Assembly (NCBI GenBank): GCA_037178675.1
Contig: JAYMGJ010000523.1
Span: 52,337 to 116,336, forward strand
Origin: Scleroderma bovista
Taxonomy: Eukaryota > Basidiomycota > Agaricomycetes > Boletales > Sclerodermataceae
Reading direction: 5' to 3'
DNA: 64,000 nt
Part shown: one piece after another, positions 47,238 to 59,061 of the stretch
Numbering within the stretch: the first letter of the stretch is position 1
How the letters are laid out: every line of letters starts with the position of its first letter
Notes under the pieces: generated by a model
Databases searched by the model: none
The model's input: the letters and a program-made list of their open reading frames with translations, nothing else
What the model was told of the DNA's origin: nothing
Translations under genes and position numbers: made by a program

Positions 47238-47887
47238 GATGATTCGGAGTGATGGAAAAGGAGGAGCGTTGCGTCGATAGTTTTTCGATTCTTGTAAGCG
47301 ACACTTTCTCACGATGTAATAGAGGAGCATCACAGCCCCGCCTCCTCTGTTAGCTGCTCTGCCTCACGGTACAGGCATGGCAGGTCGCAGGGCTGCGCAC
47401 ACGTCTGCGCATTCCATGCCAGCACTGCTGCGCTGATCGTGAGCTGTGCGGTATGACGCCATGGCTCAGGCTGTCGAAGGGACATTGTAGGACTCACCCG
47501 TGCGTGAACGATTGCCCGACGGAATGCAGCGGAAGGCAGAACACTTACCCATGGGCACCGGCGAGCGTATTAGAGGTCATTCATAGCCATGGCGAGGACC
47601 CGCCAATAAGGCGCATGGGCCCGACATATTCCCGTTTATCGGAACCACACAACAGCCTCCACGTCCCCTCGCGGGTGTGATCTCGGTCCAGGTGCGTCGA
47701 GGGAAAAAAATATAGCATGCATGTATCATTACATTCGGATGGTGCATAATCCCGAAAACCAAGGTAGGGTGCGAAAGTCGAAGGGTAAAAACGAGAGCAC
47801 AGAAGGTCGAATAACAAGCACAGATGATATACAACATATGTCAGAGTGTGTGCCGGAAGGTCCGAGTGCACAGAAATCTAGTACGTT
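47238..47887. other. Intergenic stretch
   Basis: No gene is supported between the CYSTM start and the stop of the velvet gene. Open frames on both strands are short and unrelated to families I know. The part nearest 47237 should hold the CYSTM promoter. Confidence 0.5.
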
Positions 47888-48934
47888 CTAAGGAGTGTTG
47901 GGTGGGAAGGCTTGGATTCTCGCCCCCTGGCGAAAGAAACTTTGCGTCAAATGTGTCAACGCTGTTGAGAGGTAATCGACACGATATTTTGGCGTCTGCA
48001 TCAGCCAAGTCTGAAAATAGGGACTAGCGCAAAGAGCTCTTACGCGGGGCAACGTAATTTTCGTGGGTGACTACATCAAATGGTCGTGTCCGGGCTGTTG
48101 CGAGTACAGTCCCTAGTGATGCAAGGCTCATGACGCCTGATGCGTCCGTTCTGTCAGATGTCCTAGATTAGCCTCATCGAGCCGTCCCTCACGCCCACCC
48201 CTGCACTTACTCTGATAATCGTAATAGCGACACTCCTAGCTGAAAGCGTCCGCGCCATCGTATACTCACATCAGGAAATAGAAAATAAAGACCTAGGCGG
48301 CCTGAGAGGTCGCGTAATTTCTGCGGAGATGATACCAGGTTCCCATACAACAACCGCCGGGGAGGGGTGTCGCCGGTGGGGGATGACCCCATGTCCAGCG
48401 GTCTCGTCCCGTCGTCAGAAAACAATGACAGGTGTGCAATCAAGAAGGGAAGCTCCATCTCACTGTTAAAATTTTATCCACACTCTGGCCCAACGCACCG
48501 GATGAAGATGACGGATACTTACGGGATGATGGAATTTCCAAAGCGATCGCGCACAATGAGCTGGACGACGATTGGCGGCGCTAGTGGCAGGCGAGACAGC
48601 GTGGCGGACCCAAATTCGGCGGTCCTTTGCGGATGTTGCACAACGTCAAGCTCGTACGTCCTGGTTTACGGCGTCAGCATGTCGGCGGAGGACGCAGAAA
48701 CAGACGCAAATACCTTGTCTGAGTCTCGTTGAGGAACGAGTGGTGTACGCGCGGCTGGCTTAGTGGGAACTGACCGGGAGGGGATGTGGGTCGGTCGTTT
48801 GGCGATACTTGGTTCCAAGGACTGCTCTGGCCTGCGACTGACGTCTCCGATTGGGGTGCCACGTTCCACGCAGACGGGGGCGACTGCGTCCGGGAGTGAT
48901 CGCTGCTAGCGACCGACCTCGGTGAACTGGACAT
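47888..48934 (-). CDS. Velvet-domain transcription regulator
   Basis: Velvet proteins bind DNA with an NF-kappaB-like fold and link development with secondary metabolism. After a Ser/Pro-rich start (MSSSPRSVASSDHSRTQSPP), the domain reads TYELDVVQHPQRTAEFG, LPLAPPIVVQLIVRDRFGN, LPFLIAHLSLFSDDG, LLYGNLVSSPQKLRDLSG, GLYFLFPDVSIRWRGRFQLG and VLATARTRPFDVVTHENYVA. The last intron (48043-47962) uses the acceptor at CTCAACAG, which restores the usual end PLTHLTQSFFRQGARI before the stop at 47888. Other acceptors give frames without velvet similarity. It is a VosA/VelB-type member, but I cannot assign it to one subfamily. Confidence 0.88.
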
Positions 48935-49719
48935 TTTATCCCGGGGTCCGTCGAGAAATAGCTTTTTGTAGTTTCTGCACACAACGGAGCATCACTGCCT
49001 CAGCTCAACCTCCTCACAAAAATCAGCGCTCTGAAACCTCTTACGACGGTGCATACTCGACGGGAGTGATGGGCGTGATCGGGTGTATTTGACGCGAGTG
49101 CTGTCACAAAAGAAAATACAGCCGTCATTAGCACGGTCTGTCGCACGAGCGGACGATCAGAGGTGGGGAGCTGGCGCACCGATTGCTCACCTCCGTCACT
49201 GAAAAATGAGGAATGGCGGTGGTGATCATGAGCAGCGTGCATTGGAGAGTCATGAGAAGAGTCCAAACCATTCTTGGTGTCAGCAAGGGTCAGCATGTGT
49301 GGCAAGCTGAGCGCTGAGGTACAGCAGCCAGCGGAGGAGTCCAGACAAGGGTTGTGACAGGAGTCGACGCGAGAGGTGTCTATAATGTAAGGCCGAATGG
49401 CAACATCGCATTTAAGCATTTCGTGTGTACCGATCATACCCAACTCATTTCCAGGGAGCGGAGCTCGGGGGCTAAGGAAGACACACAAGGGGTGTCAGAG
49501 TGCAGCAAGACATCTTTGACAGATCTAGAGAGGACCGATATGGCGAAGTTCGACCAGGCATATTCGACTTCAAATATCAGCCTATGTGATATCATTCATA
49601 CGAAAGTCTTCCTATTGGGGCGCTTACTACCTGCCAATGGGATAACGTTGTCGCTCAGGAAACACGCCAAAGTAGTGCAAAAAAATATTATAGTGGTATA
49701 AGATATTACAGCGAGACCG
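48935..49719. other. Long upstream region of the velvet gene
   Basis: About 785 bp separate the velvet start from the Tim23 stop. A 162-codon minus-strand frame (49000-49488) is open, but it has no ATG at its start and no known similarity. The length suits a developmental regulator with a long promoter or 5' leader. Confidence 0.45.
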
Positions 49720-50645
49720 TCATACGCTCGTCTTCACATAACTCCATATACCTGCCAGCCCCGAGATTACAGTCGCTGCAGCCAGTGCAGGTCTGACTCC
49801 GGCTATGTAAACATTTTTTGAGCAAGACGTAAGTCGGACCAGAAGGGGTGGCGTACCAGTCGACTTATACAGCGCGCCCGTCAAGGCCCCTGCTGCCATG
49901 CTCCCCACCGTGTCGTGTTTGCCACGGAAGGAGTCGATGGAGGAGTTGATGCCATTGTAGACCAGCGCTGCGGATCGGCGTTGGGTCACTGCACGGATGC
50001 AACGCGATAGACCACAACGCACCTAACACGCCAGCCGAGTTACCTATGAATGTGCCCCTTCTTGTGACAGAGTTGAGTATGCTGTTGATCCGCAGTCGCA
50101 TGTTTGATACGGCTAATGGTCGTCGAGCGCCCTCGCTCACACCCCACACCCCACCCAGGGCCAGACCTAGCGGAAAGAGGTGTGAGCATGTGACAGCAGC
50201 AACACAATAAGGATGGCCCAAGTTGGACGATGACAATATTAAGATAAGGTGAGAAGGCCAACTCGTGGAAGACGGGAAGACGCGATCAAAACGTACAATC
50301 CTCGTGCAGAACTCATGTCAAGGAGCCGAGCGAGGGGGAGCACTTACCGCTGAGGTACATAGTGCCCGTTCCGTAGCACAAGTCATCACTGAAACCGCGA
50401 GAAGGCATGGCTGTCCCGGCCCCTGGCAACTCGCTCTTTTTTGCATCATCTAGTACTAGATAGTCTAACTTGTCCCCGAGTTGTGCGAGAGGATGCAATC
50501 TCGCTGGATCATAAGCACCCAATAGCAGGTCATCTGCGGTCACAGCATTCTCCACAGGGATCGAGGGCCCATCGCGGGAAAAGCTGACCGAACGAAGGTC
50601 GTCGTGTATCGCTGGCGGTGGATTTTGAGAGCCTGACGAGGCCAT
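49720..50645 (-). CDS. TIM23: Mitochondrial import inner membrane translocase subunit Tim23
   Basis: Tim23 forms the presequence translocase channel of the inner membrane. The N-terminal soluble part (MASSGSQNPPPAIHDDLR.., LLLGAYDPARLHPLAQLG, LDYLVLDDAKKSELPGAG) acts in the intermembrane space as receptor. The PSRGFSDDLCYGTGTMYLSG segment leads into the Tim17/22/23 core: LALGGVWGVSEG, RLRINSILNSVTRRGTFIGN, SSIDSFRGKHDTVGSMAAGA, LTGALYKSTG and GVRPALAAATVISGLAGIWS. At least three short introns are present. The Gly-rich helices and the RR motif fit the family. The gene is divergent from the TPR gene, with about 400 bp between the starts. Confidence 0.94.
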
Positions 50646-51043
50646 AACAAAGAACCGTAGGCGAGTTGTGGTCGCGGTGCAGAACAACTTGGAACGCAAA
50701 AGTTTTGGGCCGGACTGTGGCAATGTCCTTCCTTTTAGGGAACATCTCTTTCCGGCGACATTCGCCTTTCCGCTTTCGACCAAGACAATTGGGAGAACAT
50801 CATGTTGCGGAGCCTTGTGTGGGCTGCGACACGGACAGATACACACCGGTTGGTGGCGAGCCGAGCTGGCCGTCTGCATCTTTTACATACCAGGTCTACT
50901 GAATTGCGCTCACGGTGCACCCGGCTCGGGGGAAGAAGTAGGTCTCACTCATTACAGAATCAACTCTGACATTCGTTTGGTCAGGATGGGCAACTTCGAT
51001 AACGCCACACTCTACCCCCTCTGATCCCGCGGAGGCTGAGGCG

Positions 51044-51809
51044 ATGAAGTGCCTTGAGCAAGGCACCCAGAAACTCGAGGAAAATGACCTCCAGGGAGCC
51101 AAGCAACTCTACAAACGCAGTGTAGAAATCAAACGAAATGCCAGTTCCCTCTTCAACCTCGGCGTCACGCACTATCACCTCAGTGGGCCTTTTCTCAATT
51201 TATAGTGCCGCGCCCAACTTAACCTTCCACAAGAGGAATTTGATGAAGCCATTGCGGCTTGGCAAGAATCCATAGCACTCCAGCCCGATAGCCCTGACGC
51301 GCACACCAGTGAGTTTTCATTTGTCGCGACTTGCAACAGCTACCAATCCCCTTAGACCTTGCCAGCGCGTACATAATATCCCCTGTTTCACGGCCAGACT
51401 TGGCGCTTCATCACTTACAGCACGTAAAACATCCTGGCCTGCCATATCTGATGCTGACTATTGTTTTCCAGCATTGCGGCGTCTCTTGCACCCAAGGACC
51501 CTGAGATTTCCTTCAATCTTGCTGCTGTTCTGGAAGCGAGTGAGTCATCCGCACCACCCTTATTGTCTCTAAAATTATCTCATCTCACCGTGGGCAGCTG
51601 GTCAACTCGAAGAGGCGTTGACTTATTACAAACGCGCTAAAGAACACGGTGTCGAGCGTGCGGCGATGCATATCCGCAATGTTAGTAATTTCATCACTGC
51701 AGCACACAGACTGAATTTTTTTTTTCAGGTCGGCGCAAAAATCCTCGGCAAGACCATCGAGAAGGCACAGGAAGAGCAGTCAGAGGGGCCGAAGAAACCG
51801 GAATCATGA
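51044..51809 (+). CDS. Small TPR-repeat protein
   Basis: Tetratricopeptide helices are visible in order: LEENDLQGAKQLYKRSVEIK, NASSLFNLGVTHYHL, FDEAIAAWQESIALQPDSPD, SRPDLALHHLQ, LAPKDPEISFNLAAVLEA and LEEALTYYKRAKEHGVERAA. Four or five introns split the gene, and one intron near the 3' end has an unbroken run of ten T before its AG. The ATG at 51044 (MKCLEQGTQKL) is the first in this frame. The frame is open to about 50946 (STPSDPAEAEA precedes the Met), so a spliced upstream exon with the true start is likely. The partner is unknown. Confidence 0.75.
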
Positions 51810-52119
51810 CAACAAGTCAGCCGCACCTGACTAACTGTTGCCACAAACACGCGGTGGTGGCAGACGGACACCACTTCCATGACCGGTAATTGTATAGCTT
51901 GTGCGCCTCTACCCAAAAGGAAGAGCAACGTTGTTATCGTCAGTCTGCACCCTACTTAGTGCCTTTAATCAGGTTGCTTCTCACCGTCTGACTCACCAAC
52001 ATGGCAATGCAACAACGCCCGACCCGTGTGACTCGGCGAAAAAAAAAGATCAACAGAGTACGCATTAACCGAACGATCGTAAGTGGCGACTACAGTTCAC
52101 GAAACGGTAGAAGGAATGA

Positions 52120-53334
52120 TCACGAGGTAAACCTGGCATCATCTCGGGTGCCACGCCCAGGGTTAGCCCATTCCGAACCTTCTATCGGGCCTACCCTCGC
52201 TAACGGCTGTTGCTGTGATCTCCCCCGATGGGCACCCCTGGTGGAGCTGCTGCCGCGATGAGATACATGACTCTTTCTGGACCTTTCGCCCCTAGAGTCT
52301 GATTCATAAGGCCCAGATGATATTCCGCTTTGGTTATAGCCCCTTCCTCTCGGGGAAAATGTGGGGTACCTATATGATGCCCGCGATTGACCTGATTGCC
52401 TCCAAGAGCCTCGGGATTCGTGCACACCGCGAAAGCCACGTGTTGTATTAGCGCGTGCACGGTATGTTCCCCTACGAGGACTAAAATAGGACGATGTATT
52501 CGGCTGGCTGCCCCCCATTTCTGCAGCTACAGTAGACGCTCTGAGAAGGGATAGCACCGATAATATCTCATCACGGGTATAATTCGGGCTTGGGTGATCA
52601 GATGCGTTGAGATGAATGATGTGGTCATAACCTTCATCGGGAGAGGGAAGCTCGAAATCTGAGGCGAATTTTGCTAAGATGGGGATACCCTCCTGGGCAT
52701 TCCTAATTGTAGGATGCGACGTTCCTTCGTGATGAGATCATCCAGTCATGCATTTGTTGAATTGAGTGAGAAGAAAACTGATTGCGTACTCACGATTCTG
52801 AAGACGGGAAGCGCAAACCTGCCAATCACGAATGGTCATGGCGTGGGGAGCGGCACCAACATGATGTTGCTCACCTGATAGGGGGTATCAAAGACAATTA
52901 CACTGACACTTGTTCCAGGGAATTCACGCGCGATATTTGTCCAGTAAGATCGTTGTCTGTAGTGTCATCATTATTGTCCCGTTCTCTGCATCACTGACGG
53001 GCGGCGTACACGGCATTGAAGTTGGTGCGATCAATGCAAGGAGACAAGCCTTCTCGAAGAGTTTGGTGAGCCAACTTTTCCACTTGCTTTCTGTTACCCA
53101 AGTCGTCCTGATTGCAGCGGCGATACCTTGGAAAGTACCTCTCAAGGGCCTCAGCGAAGGTCGACTAGAACGGCATGCACAAGTGACACATTACAAGCCT
53201 GTCAACAGGAGGAATTCGGTAACTTGAAAGAAACAAATTACCTTCCCCGACGCAATAAGCCCGACGAGAACCAGCATTGTCTGTTCCCCGTCGAAGGGCT
53301 CGGAGGATAGCGAGGCAGGGCTGTCTGAGCTCAT
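52120..53334 (-). CDS. P-loop kinase-like protein with Arg/Gly-rich tail
   Basis: The start MSSDSPASLSSEPFDGEQTM leads into a Walker A loop, LVLVGLIASGK joined by an intron to STFAEALERYF. Then come RRCNQDDLGNRKQVEKLAHQ, CIDRTNFN joined to AVQRSYWTNIAREFPG, and SVIVFDTPYQ plus VCASRLQNR. This layout (Walker A, IDRTN, a lid with a basic residue) is that of the AAA_33 / polynucleotide-kinase-like group. The last exon is rich in Arg, Gly and Ser (SPRRGTYRARAN, RGFRGVHESRGSWR, FSPRGRGYNQ), like RNA-binding RGG tails. A nucleic-acid 5' kinase or repair role is an inference. Confidence 0.8.
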
Positions 53335-53596
53335 GATAGTAGTTGAAGATAACACCAAAGCGTCGACTCCACTTTCCAACAACGCTGTCAACTTACTCAC
53401 GGTCCATGCATTAGGGTTGTGTTGCAGGGTCTTACCTCGGAGATCGACTTCGGGTTCTTCGAGCTAACCTGACCTGGTAGGACTACAACCAACGCCCTAT
53501 GTATTCAATTCAATTGTAATATACAGACCTCCTTCCACGGTGATAGTGGGCTCCCGATATGGCCCAACCTGTCTGCTCATGTCCACGGTAAACCCT

Positions 53597-55090
53597 TTAC
53601 ACCCCATGACCTACGACACCGGGTGGACCGAACAAAAACCTGACAGTTCCTTCGTTCTTCCCAAGCAAAGCGACTTCATTCCCGCCGAACATCGCAGTCG
53701 GATCGGAACTACTCAGCGGCATAGGGGGCCGAGATGGATGTTCATTCTCCCTCATGGCAATCTTTAATTGGAGCAATTGTTCTGATTTGTATGGGATGAG
53801 CGGAGGATGCGGGGGTCCGCTGGATGGATAATGTTGGTTTCGCGGAGATGGATGCGGAGAAGGCGACGAAGGCGTCCTCGGCGACGTATTTGCTGATGGA
53901 TTTTGCGCGGCCTGCATAAGTAGGTCAATGAGCACATGGGCGATCTCTGCGTGTGTGAGTATGTCGAAGTAAGGTGAGAGAATTGCAAATTGGGGATAAC
54001 AATTGGAATGGAAAACTCTCACCTTCAAGGTCCTCGGCCTCCGCCATGTAGGTCCGTTCCCAGTCACCTTTCTCCTTGAGAAGATTAGCGATTCGGCAAT
54101 CATCGGTATCAGAAGATGATGGGGACTCCATCGTTGATAGAAGAGCGGCTGTGTAGATGCATCCTAGTGCAACGATGTTTGGGGGGTACATAAGGGGCAC
54201 CAGCGTCCGATGACTATGGAAATAAGTCCATACATACGTGTAAGATCAGGATGATGTGGCTCTCACCTGTCAACGGTCAGGCGCCATGCAAATTTGATGA
54301 GTTTCTTTGACACTGGAAAAGCCAAATTAGTCTCTTTGACGAGAACAGCGTGTCCTTGACTCACATCCCAGTTTTTTCCCTAGTTTTATAACGTAAGGAA
54401 AGGGTAAACTGGACGTAAAATTGAAGCAGATGGTCTCCAAAACCAGTCTTTCCACGGCGAGCAATCGCTGTCGATCGTGCTCGACCGTCTGCGTAAGGTT
54501 TAGTTCTTGTTCTCAGAGGCAGGATACATTGCATACCACTGGGTCCATATCGATTTCGCCCCCTATCGTCTTGGACTTTGCTGCCAACTCAGGGAACCGC
54601 ACGGGATAAGATACCATCAGTATCTCCCGAGGTTTCTTGAGCGTATCGTGCATCTTCGTCGAGACATACAACGCGGCGAGGGAAACATCCTGAGAGGGTA
54701 TCAAGGTCTGACAACTCAAGAAGCAGGCAGACACTGACATGATAGCTAAAGTCTTTCCTTGCAAAGAACAGATGAAATCGATGGTACAAGCTCTGTGCAG
54801 TCGCAATAGTCTTCCGCGGACTAAGGAACGATAAAAAATGTCAACGGCACGGGATGACATGCAGACAGCTGAAGCACTCACAATCCGATCTTTGAGCCGA
54901 CTGCCTCGATGAATCCACATGCCTGTTGCCTCGCTTTCTCTTCCTGCGAAACAGAGAGCTTGCCGCGCTGCCTTTCCGAAAAGTATTCTACCTCTGCGGG
55001 AGTAAAGTATGGGTGATGATACTTGGAGAACGAAGTGGGCAGTTGGGACGTCGAAGGACCAGTTGGATCCATTACGCCTGCAGCGTACAT
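53597..55090 (-). CDS. Cyclin of the CTD-kinase / transcription type (Ctk2-like)
   Basis: The cyclin box starts at HHPYFTPAEVEYFSERQRGK. It continues with EKARQQACGFIEAVGSKIG, TIATAQSLYHRFHLF, DVSLAALYVSTKMHDTLKKP, REILMVSYPVRFPELAA, and the second fold with LIKFAWRLTVDSHRTLVPLM and YPPNIVALGCIYTAALL. Such cyclins activate kinases that phosphorylate the RNA polymerase II tail. The C-terminus is Ser/Pro-rich (SPRTPSSPSPHPSPRNQHYP). The open frame extends upstream to 55183 but without ATG; I use MYAAGVMDPTG at 55090, and 55072 is also possible. Introns are partly inferred from the conserved blocks. Ctk2 or Bur2 assignment is not certain. Confidence 0.82.
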
Positions 55091-55196
55091 AGTTTGGTCG
55101 GTCTTGTTCGTTACGCTCTTTGATGCTAGGGGGACTTGGTTGAATGGCGAAATGTTCGGTGCCACGGTCCGGGCGGATGCCACTCTATTGACAGGC

Positions 55197-55280
55197 GCTT
55201 ATATAGCTCAGTAGGGAGAGCAACGGACTTGAAGTACAGCAAAATCTGGAGGTTCCGTATGCAATCCACGGCCCTGTGTT
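55197..55280 (+). pseudogene. tRNA-Phe-like sequence, probably degenerate
   Basis: A D arm (TAGCTCAGTAGGGAGAGC), an anticodon arm with GAA, an intron-like TACAGCAAAA insert, a variable GGAGG and a T arm (CCGTATGCAATCCACGG) follow in the correct order and spacing for tRNA-Phe. The anticodon stem pairs (CGGA with TCTG). The T loop lacks the usual TTCGA, and the expected acceptor strands do not pair. I therefore read it as a tRNA relic, not a working gene. It lies just upstream of the cyclin gene. Confidence 0.5.
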
Positions 55281-55489
55281 ATGTGTGGTATATCGAATGA
55301 CAACGGCGAAGCATTAGGGTGGTTCTACTCTATCTCTCTAATGAAGCACGGAACCGTGCTTGTCTACGATTCTAAGCAGTAAAATGCGAATGAACAGAAA
55401 AAGCAAGAGAGCAACACAGAATATTTGCAAGCAAGGGTGGAATGGGAGATCAGAACTTGTCTCCACAACACGTGCTAGAATGACATCGC

Positions 55490-58400
55490 TTAGCAAGCAG
55501 GAACTGTCAACGGAATCTTGACCGTCGTCTAGAAACACGCGTTGATTAACCGCACTCCCCACAACAACGAATAAGAAAAAGTCGAAAGAGCACTCACAGC
55601 AAGGCCCTACAAAACGACCACGAAAGTCAGCCAAAAAAGTACGCAACCGAAGGAATGAAAAATGCCTACGGAAAGACTCGTCTCTTTATACTTCACACTC
55701 ATATCAGTCGCAGTCAACCGCATCGCCTCGATAGCTTCATCGAGTGTCACCCTATAAACGCCATCGCTAGCCATAGAAAGTTGCGCAGCGGTGATTGCCT
55801 TGACGGCTTATCGCCCCAATTATTTTTATTATTTTTATTTTGTTGTGGCGAACGAGGAGAACCGAAGAACGCAAGGGTAAATCATGATGAAACGTTACGC
55901 CCCGGAGTCAATAACGAACTCACATACCTCCAAGACTATTCCGTTCCTGAAGGGTACATATTGTTTAAGGTAACGTCAAACCTTAGCCTTGCGCATCTGC
56001 GGTGTGCAAACAATGTCACGTACGATGCAGGGGACTTGGACAAGCCCGTCGATAGGATCACAAGTGAGGCCAAGATTATGCTCTGCCATGTCACGTCAGA
56101 ATTAGGCATGAACGACAGAGCAAAGCCCTTGCAAGGATCACAAGTCCGTAATACACTAACCTATGCCTATTTCCGCCGCCTGAAACACGCCGTCAGCAGA
56201 TCGGGATTATAATAATAGCTTTATCAGAACCGACCTGCAGCACTGTTTCCGGAGATGCGCCCATACACGCCGCAAAGCCAGCACTAGCCATGGAACAGGC
56301 AACTACATGCGCCTGTCCTTAGCATGCGCAACGAAATAACGGGCGACGATAGCATCGACACACCTCCGACTTCAGCCTGGCAACCGCCCTCTGCTGCAGA
56401 AATCGTACTCCCACGTTTAAACAACATGCCGACAGCCTGGCAGCCCGCAACGACATCAGCTCAGCTCGCGAAGGCCCATCAATCATCGTCGGTACACAGG
56501 CACCAGGAGGAAAAGCACCCTGTTGAACAAACACGAGAAAAACTCACAGCAGCGGTCAACAGGAACGTCTTGATTGATTTCTCCGGGTCATCGCTCACGA
56601 ACTCGATGATGTACTTTAGTACAGCCGGAATCACACCCGCGGCACCGTTCGTGGGGGACGTGACGATGCGCCCGCCCGCAGCGTTGACCTCGTTCACGGC
56701 GATTGCATAACACGAGAGAAAATCAACGGCTGGTATCATCGTCTTGCGCTGTTGTCCGCATGAACCATTGATGCTTGATCAGGCAGTCCACATGAAGGGC
56801 GGCTTACGGGTGGCATAGGAAGAACGGGGTGGTTGAATGAACCTGTGACGAGTGGTGCACGATAGCCTTTTCGAACTGATTTGGTGAGTCCTGCGTCGTC
56901 TTCATCTGCAGACGCTGTCTGAGACATTTCAGTATCCTCCGGTGCATCTATCGAGCCAGCCGCCATAGATGAGCCTGACCCTATCAGGTGAGGCGTCGGC
57001 ATTCCGACACCGGGATAAAATCTTGAAAAGACGATGTCAATGTAAGACGAATGCTTGCCGCGGAACATACCCTCGCATGAGACGCCTGTACAACATGGGA
57101 GCGCGGCGCCTCAGCCCTAGCCTACCTGGGAGCGTCTTCTGCGTTGTCGATACCCCGGTGCGGATGCAGTCATCCATGACAGCCCAGATACGCAGGAGCT
57201 ACAAGGGAATGGTCAAGCATTTGAAATCCCAGAGATAGTCGATACCAACTTTCTCGTGAATATCTTGTTCCGAGAGCCCAAAATAGCGTTCGTTGTCATG
57301 CACGATCTGGGAGATGGTCAACTGCCGAGATCCTCAAAGCATCAATGTGGGAGCGCGTTAACGATTCATCCTGATGCTTACGTTGTGCTTCCTGGTCAGT
57401 GCCAGCAAGCTGTTCCCAGAATCAAATGGGTAAGGCGGGTGACCCGGATCGTCTTCGATGGGAGTTCCCAGAATTGGGTCTCCCTGCTCAGCTTGGTGGG
57501 TCTGATGTAAACGTGCACCATGAACGACGCGTTTATCGACTCCCTTGTAGAATAAATTTTCATCCACTGTCACGATGGTGGGTATATCAACATTTTGCAT
57601 AGCAATGAACGGATAAACCTTTTGTCTTGTCGTTTACAACGAACCCTCCACCGACGCTACATAGTGGCTGTGAGGAAAAGGAAAGTGGAATTCTGAAATA
57701 AAACACACCTGAAGTACTCGTTCGTGGCCAGGAGATCACCGTTTTCGCCAAAGCACGAGAATCGCATGCCGTTGGGATGTGTCTTGAGGACTTGATCCCA
57801 ACGCCACAGCATGTCTCGGTCCATATCAAAATGAATGCGGCGTTTTCCGCCGAGGTGCAGTGATTTGTTGTCCAAGATAGCGTCATAGCGGGAGGGTATC
57901 GTGCCGCAGTCGATCGTTTCCGGATCGGAGCCTTCGAGACCGAGAAGGATGGCCTGGGGGGTGTGATGTCTGCAGTCGACTTTAGCGTAGACTTCACAGT
58001 AACGTAAAATCTAGCATACCCCTTTCCTGGTCACAAAAACACGGTAATTGTGGACATGGAATTGAGATTGTACGTTTATGACTCACCGGTTGCTGCAAGA
58101 GAACCATATCTAATAGCATTATTGGGTTCAGCTGTTTTTATAAACGTGACACGCCGACTTACAGGGTTACTTTGACGGACTTGACCTGTATGTATGCGCA
58201 TAATAATGGTCAACAATGACATGTCAAAAGATGGTCGCGTGCCACGTACCCGATTCAGCAGCCCGAGTTCATCCAAGTCTGTGATGAAAATCTTTCCAGC
58301 ACGCATGGGCCCAACGGTGTGGGAGCTGCTTGGACCAACTTGAAATGGTGGTTATTGACGTCGAGAACGAACATGGGCGAGACATACCACCAATGCTGAA

Positions 58401-58628
58401 AAGGTCGAATGCCGAGATGACTGCATGTTCCGGTTTAACGCGGGGCGCCTCCGCAGGTTTGTTGTTCTCCCTGTCCTGGTCTACGGCGAGTGCGTTTGAG
58501 GGATAGGGTGTGACTGCAGAGCCGGAGATGGTGCGCCTCGACGGTCTGTAGTGAGAAGTCGTTGTTTTGCAGTGCTGTGCGCGTCGGGAGGACATGCGCA
58601 GACCTGCACGGACTGTGGAGAGCAGCAT
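55490..58628 (-). CDS. L-serine dehydratase, iron-sulfur (bacterial) type
   Basis: The enzyme converts L-serine to pyruvate and ammonia using a 4Fe-4S cluster instead of pyridoxal phosphate. The start [20 protein letters not shown] is basic and could target mitochondria. The beta-like domain has [53 protein letters not shown] and [17 protein letters not shown]. The alpha-like domain has [60 protein letters not shown] and [14 protein letters not shown]. The Cys residues of the cluster are present. A 19-nt exon (55946-55928) joins VPCIERNSLGA to [16 protein letters not shown], and the end reads [14 protein letters not shown]. Many introns of 50-90 bp are present, and not every one was placed. 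An in-frame ATG-less extension runs to 58757. Confidence 0.9.
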
Positions 58629-59061
58629 ACCTCTGTGGATGGTGGATATCTGTGTCTGTTCTCGAGTACTGTTGTCTAAAGTCGAGGGAGAGCGATGAAG
58701 GAATAGTGACTCCACGTCTGATCCCAATATAGAAGGTACCAAATGTTGGTGACCCATGGAGAAAACTGCTACGGTACATTTCTTGCGAGCACAGGGGTGA
58801 ACGCGACGGCTGCAGTGTCTGGGTGTTCCTGGGGCTGCGACGTCGCAACGTTAGACAGTCCGAGTGGGCTCGTCGGCGAGGTACGCGATGACTGTATAGT
58901 GGTTGAATGACTGGCGTGCCTTTTATCGCCGCAGAATGTATCGTCGCGACGAGAGAATGAATAGATGAATGAAATGCGTTGCAGCGTTGACGAGCATTGA
59001 AGAAGCCGCGACAGAAATGGCCAATCCTGTTTTTGGGGTTTGTCGTTTACCCAGCAGTACC

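Noticed and set aside
49000..49488. 162-codon minus-strand ORF upstream of the velvet gene
   Set aside because: It has no ATG start and no domain; it probably lies in the leader or promoter of the velvet gene.
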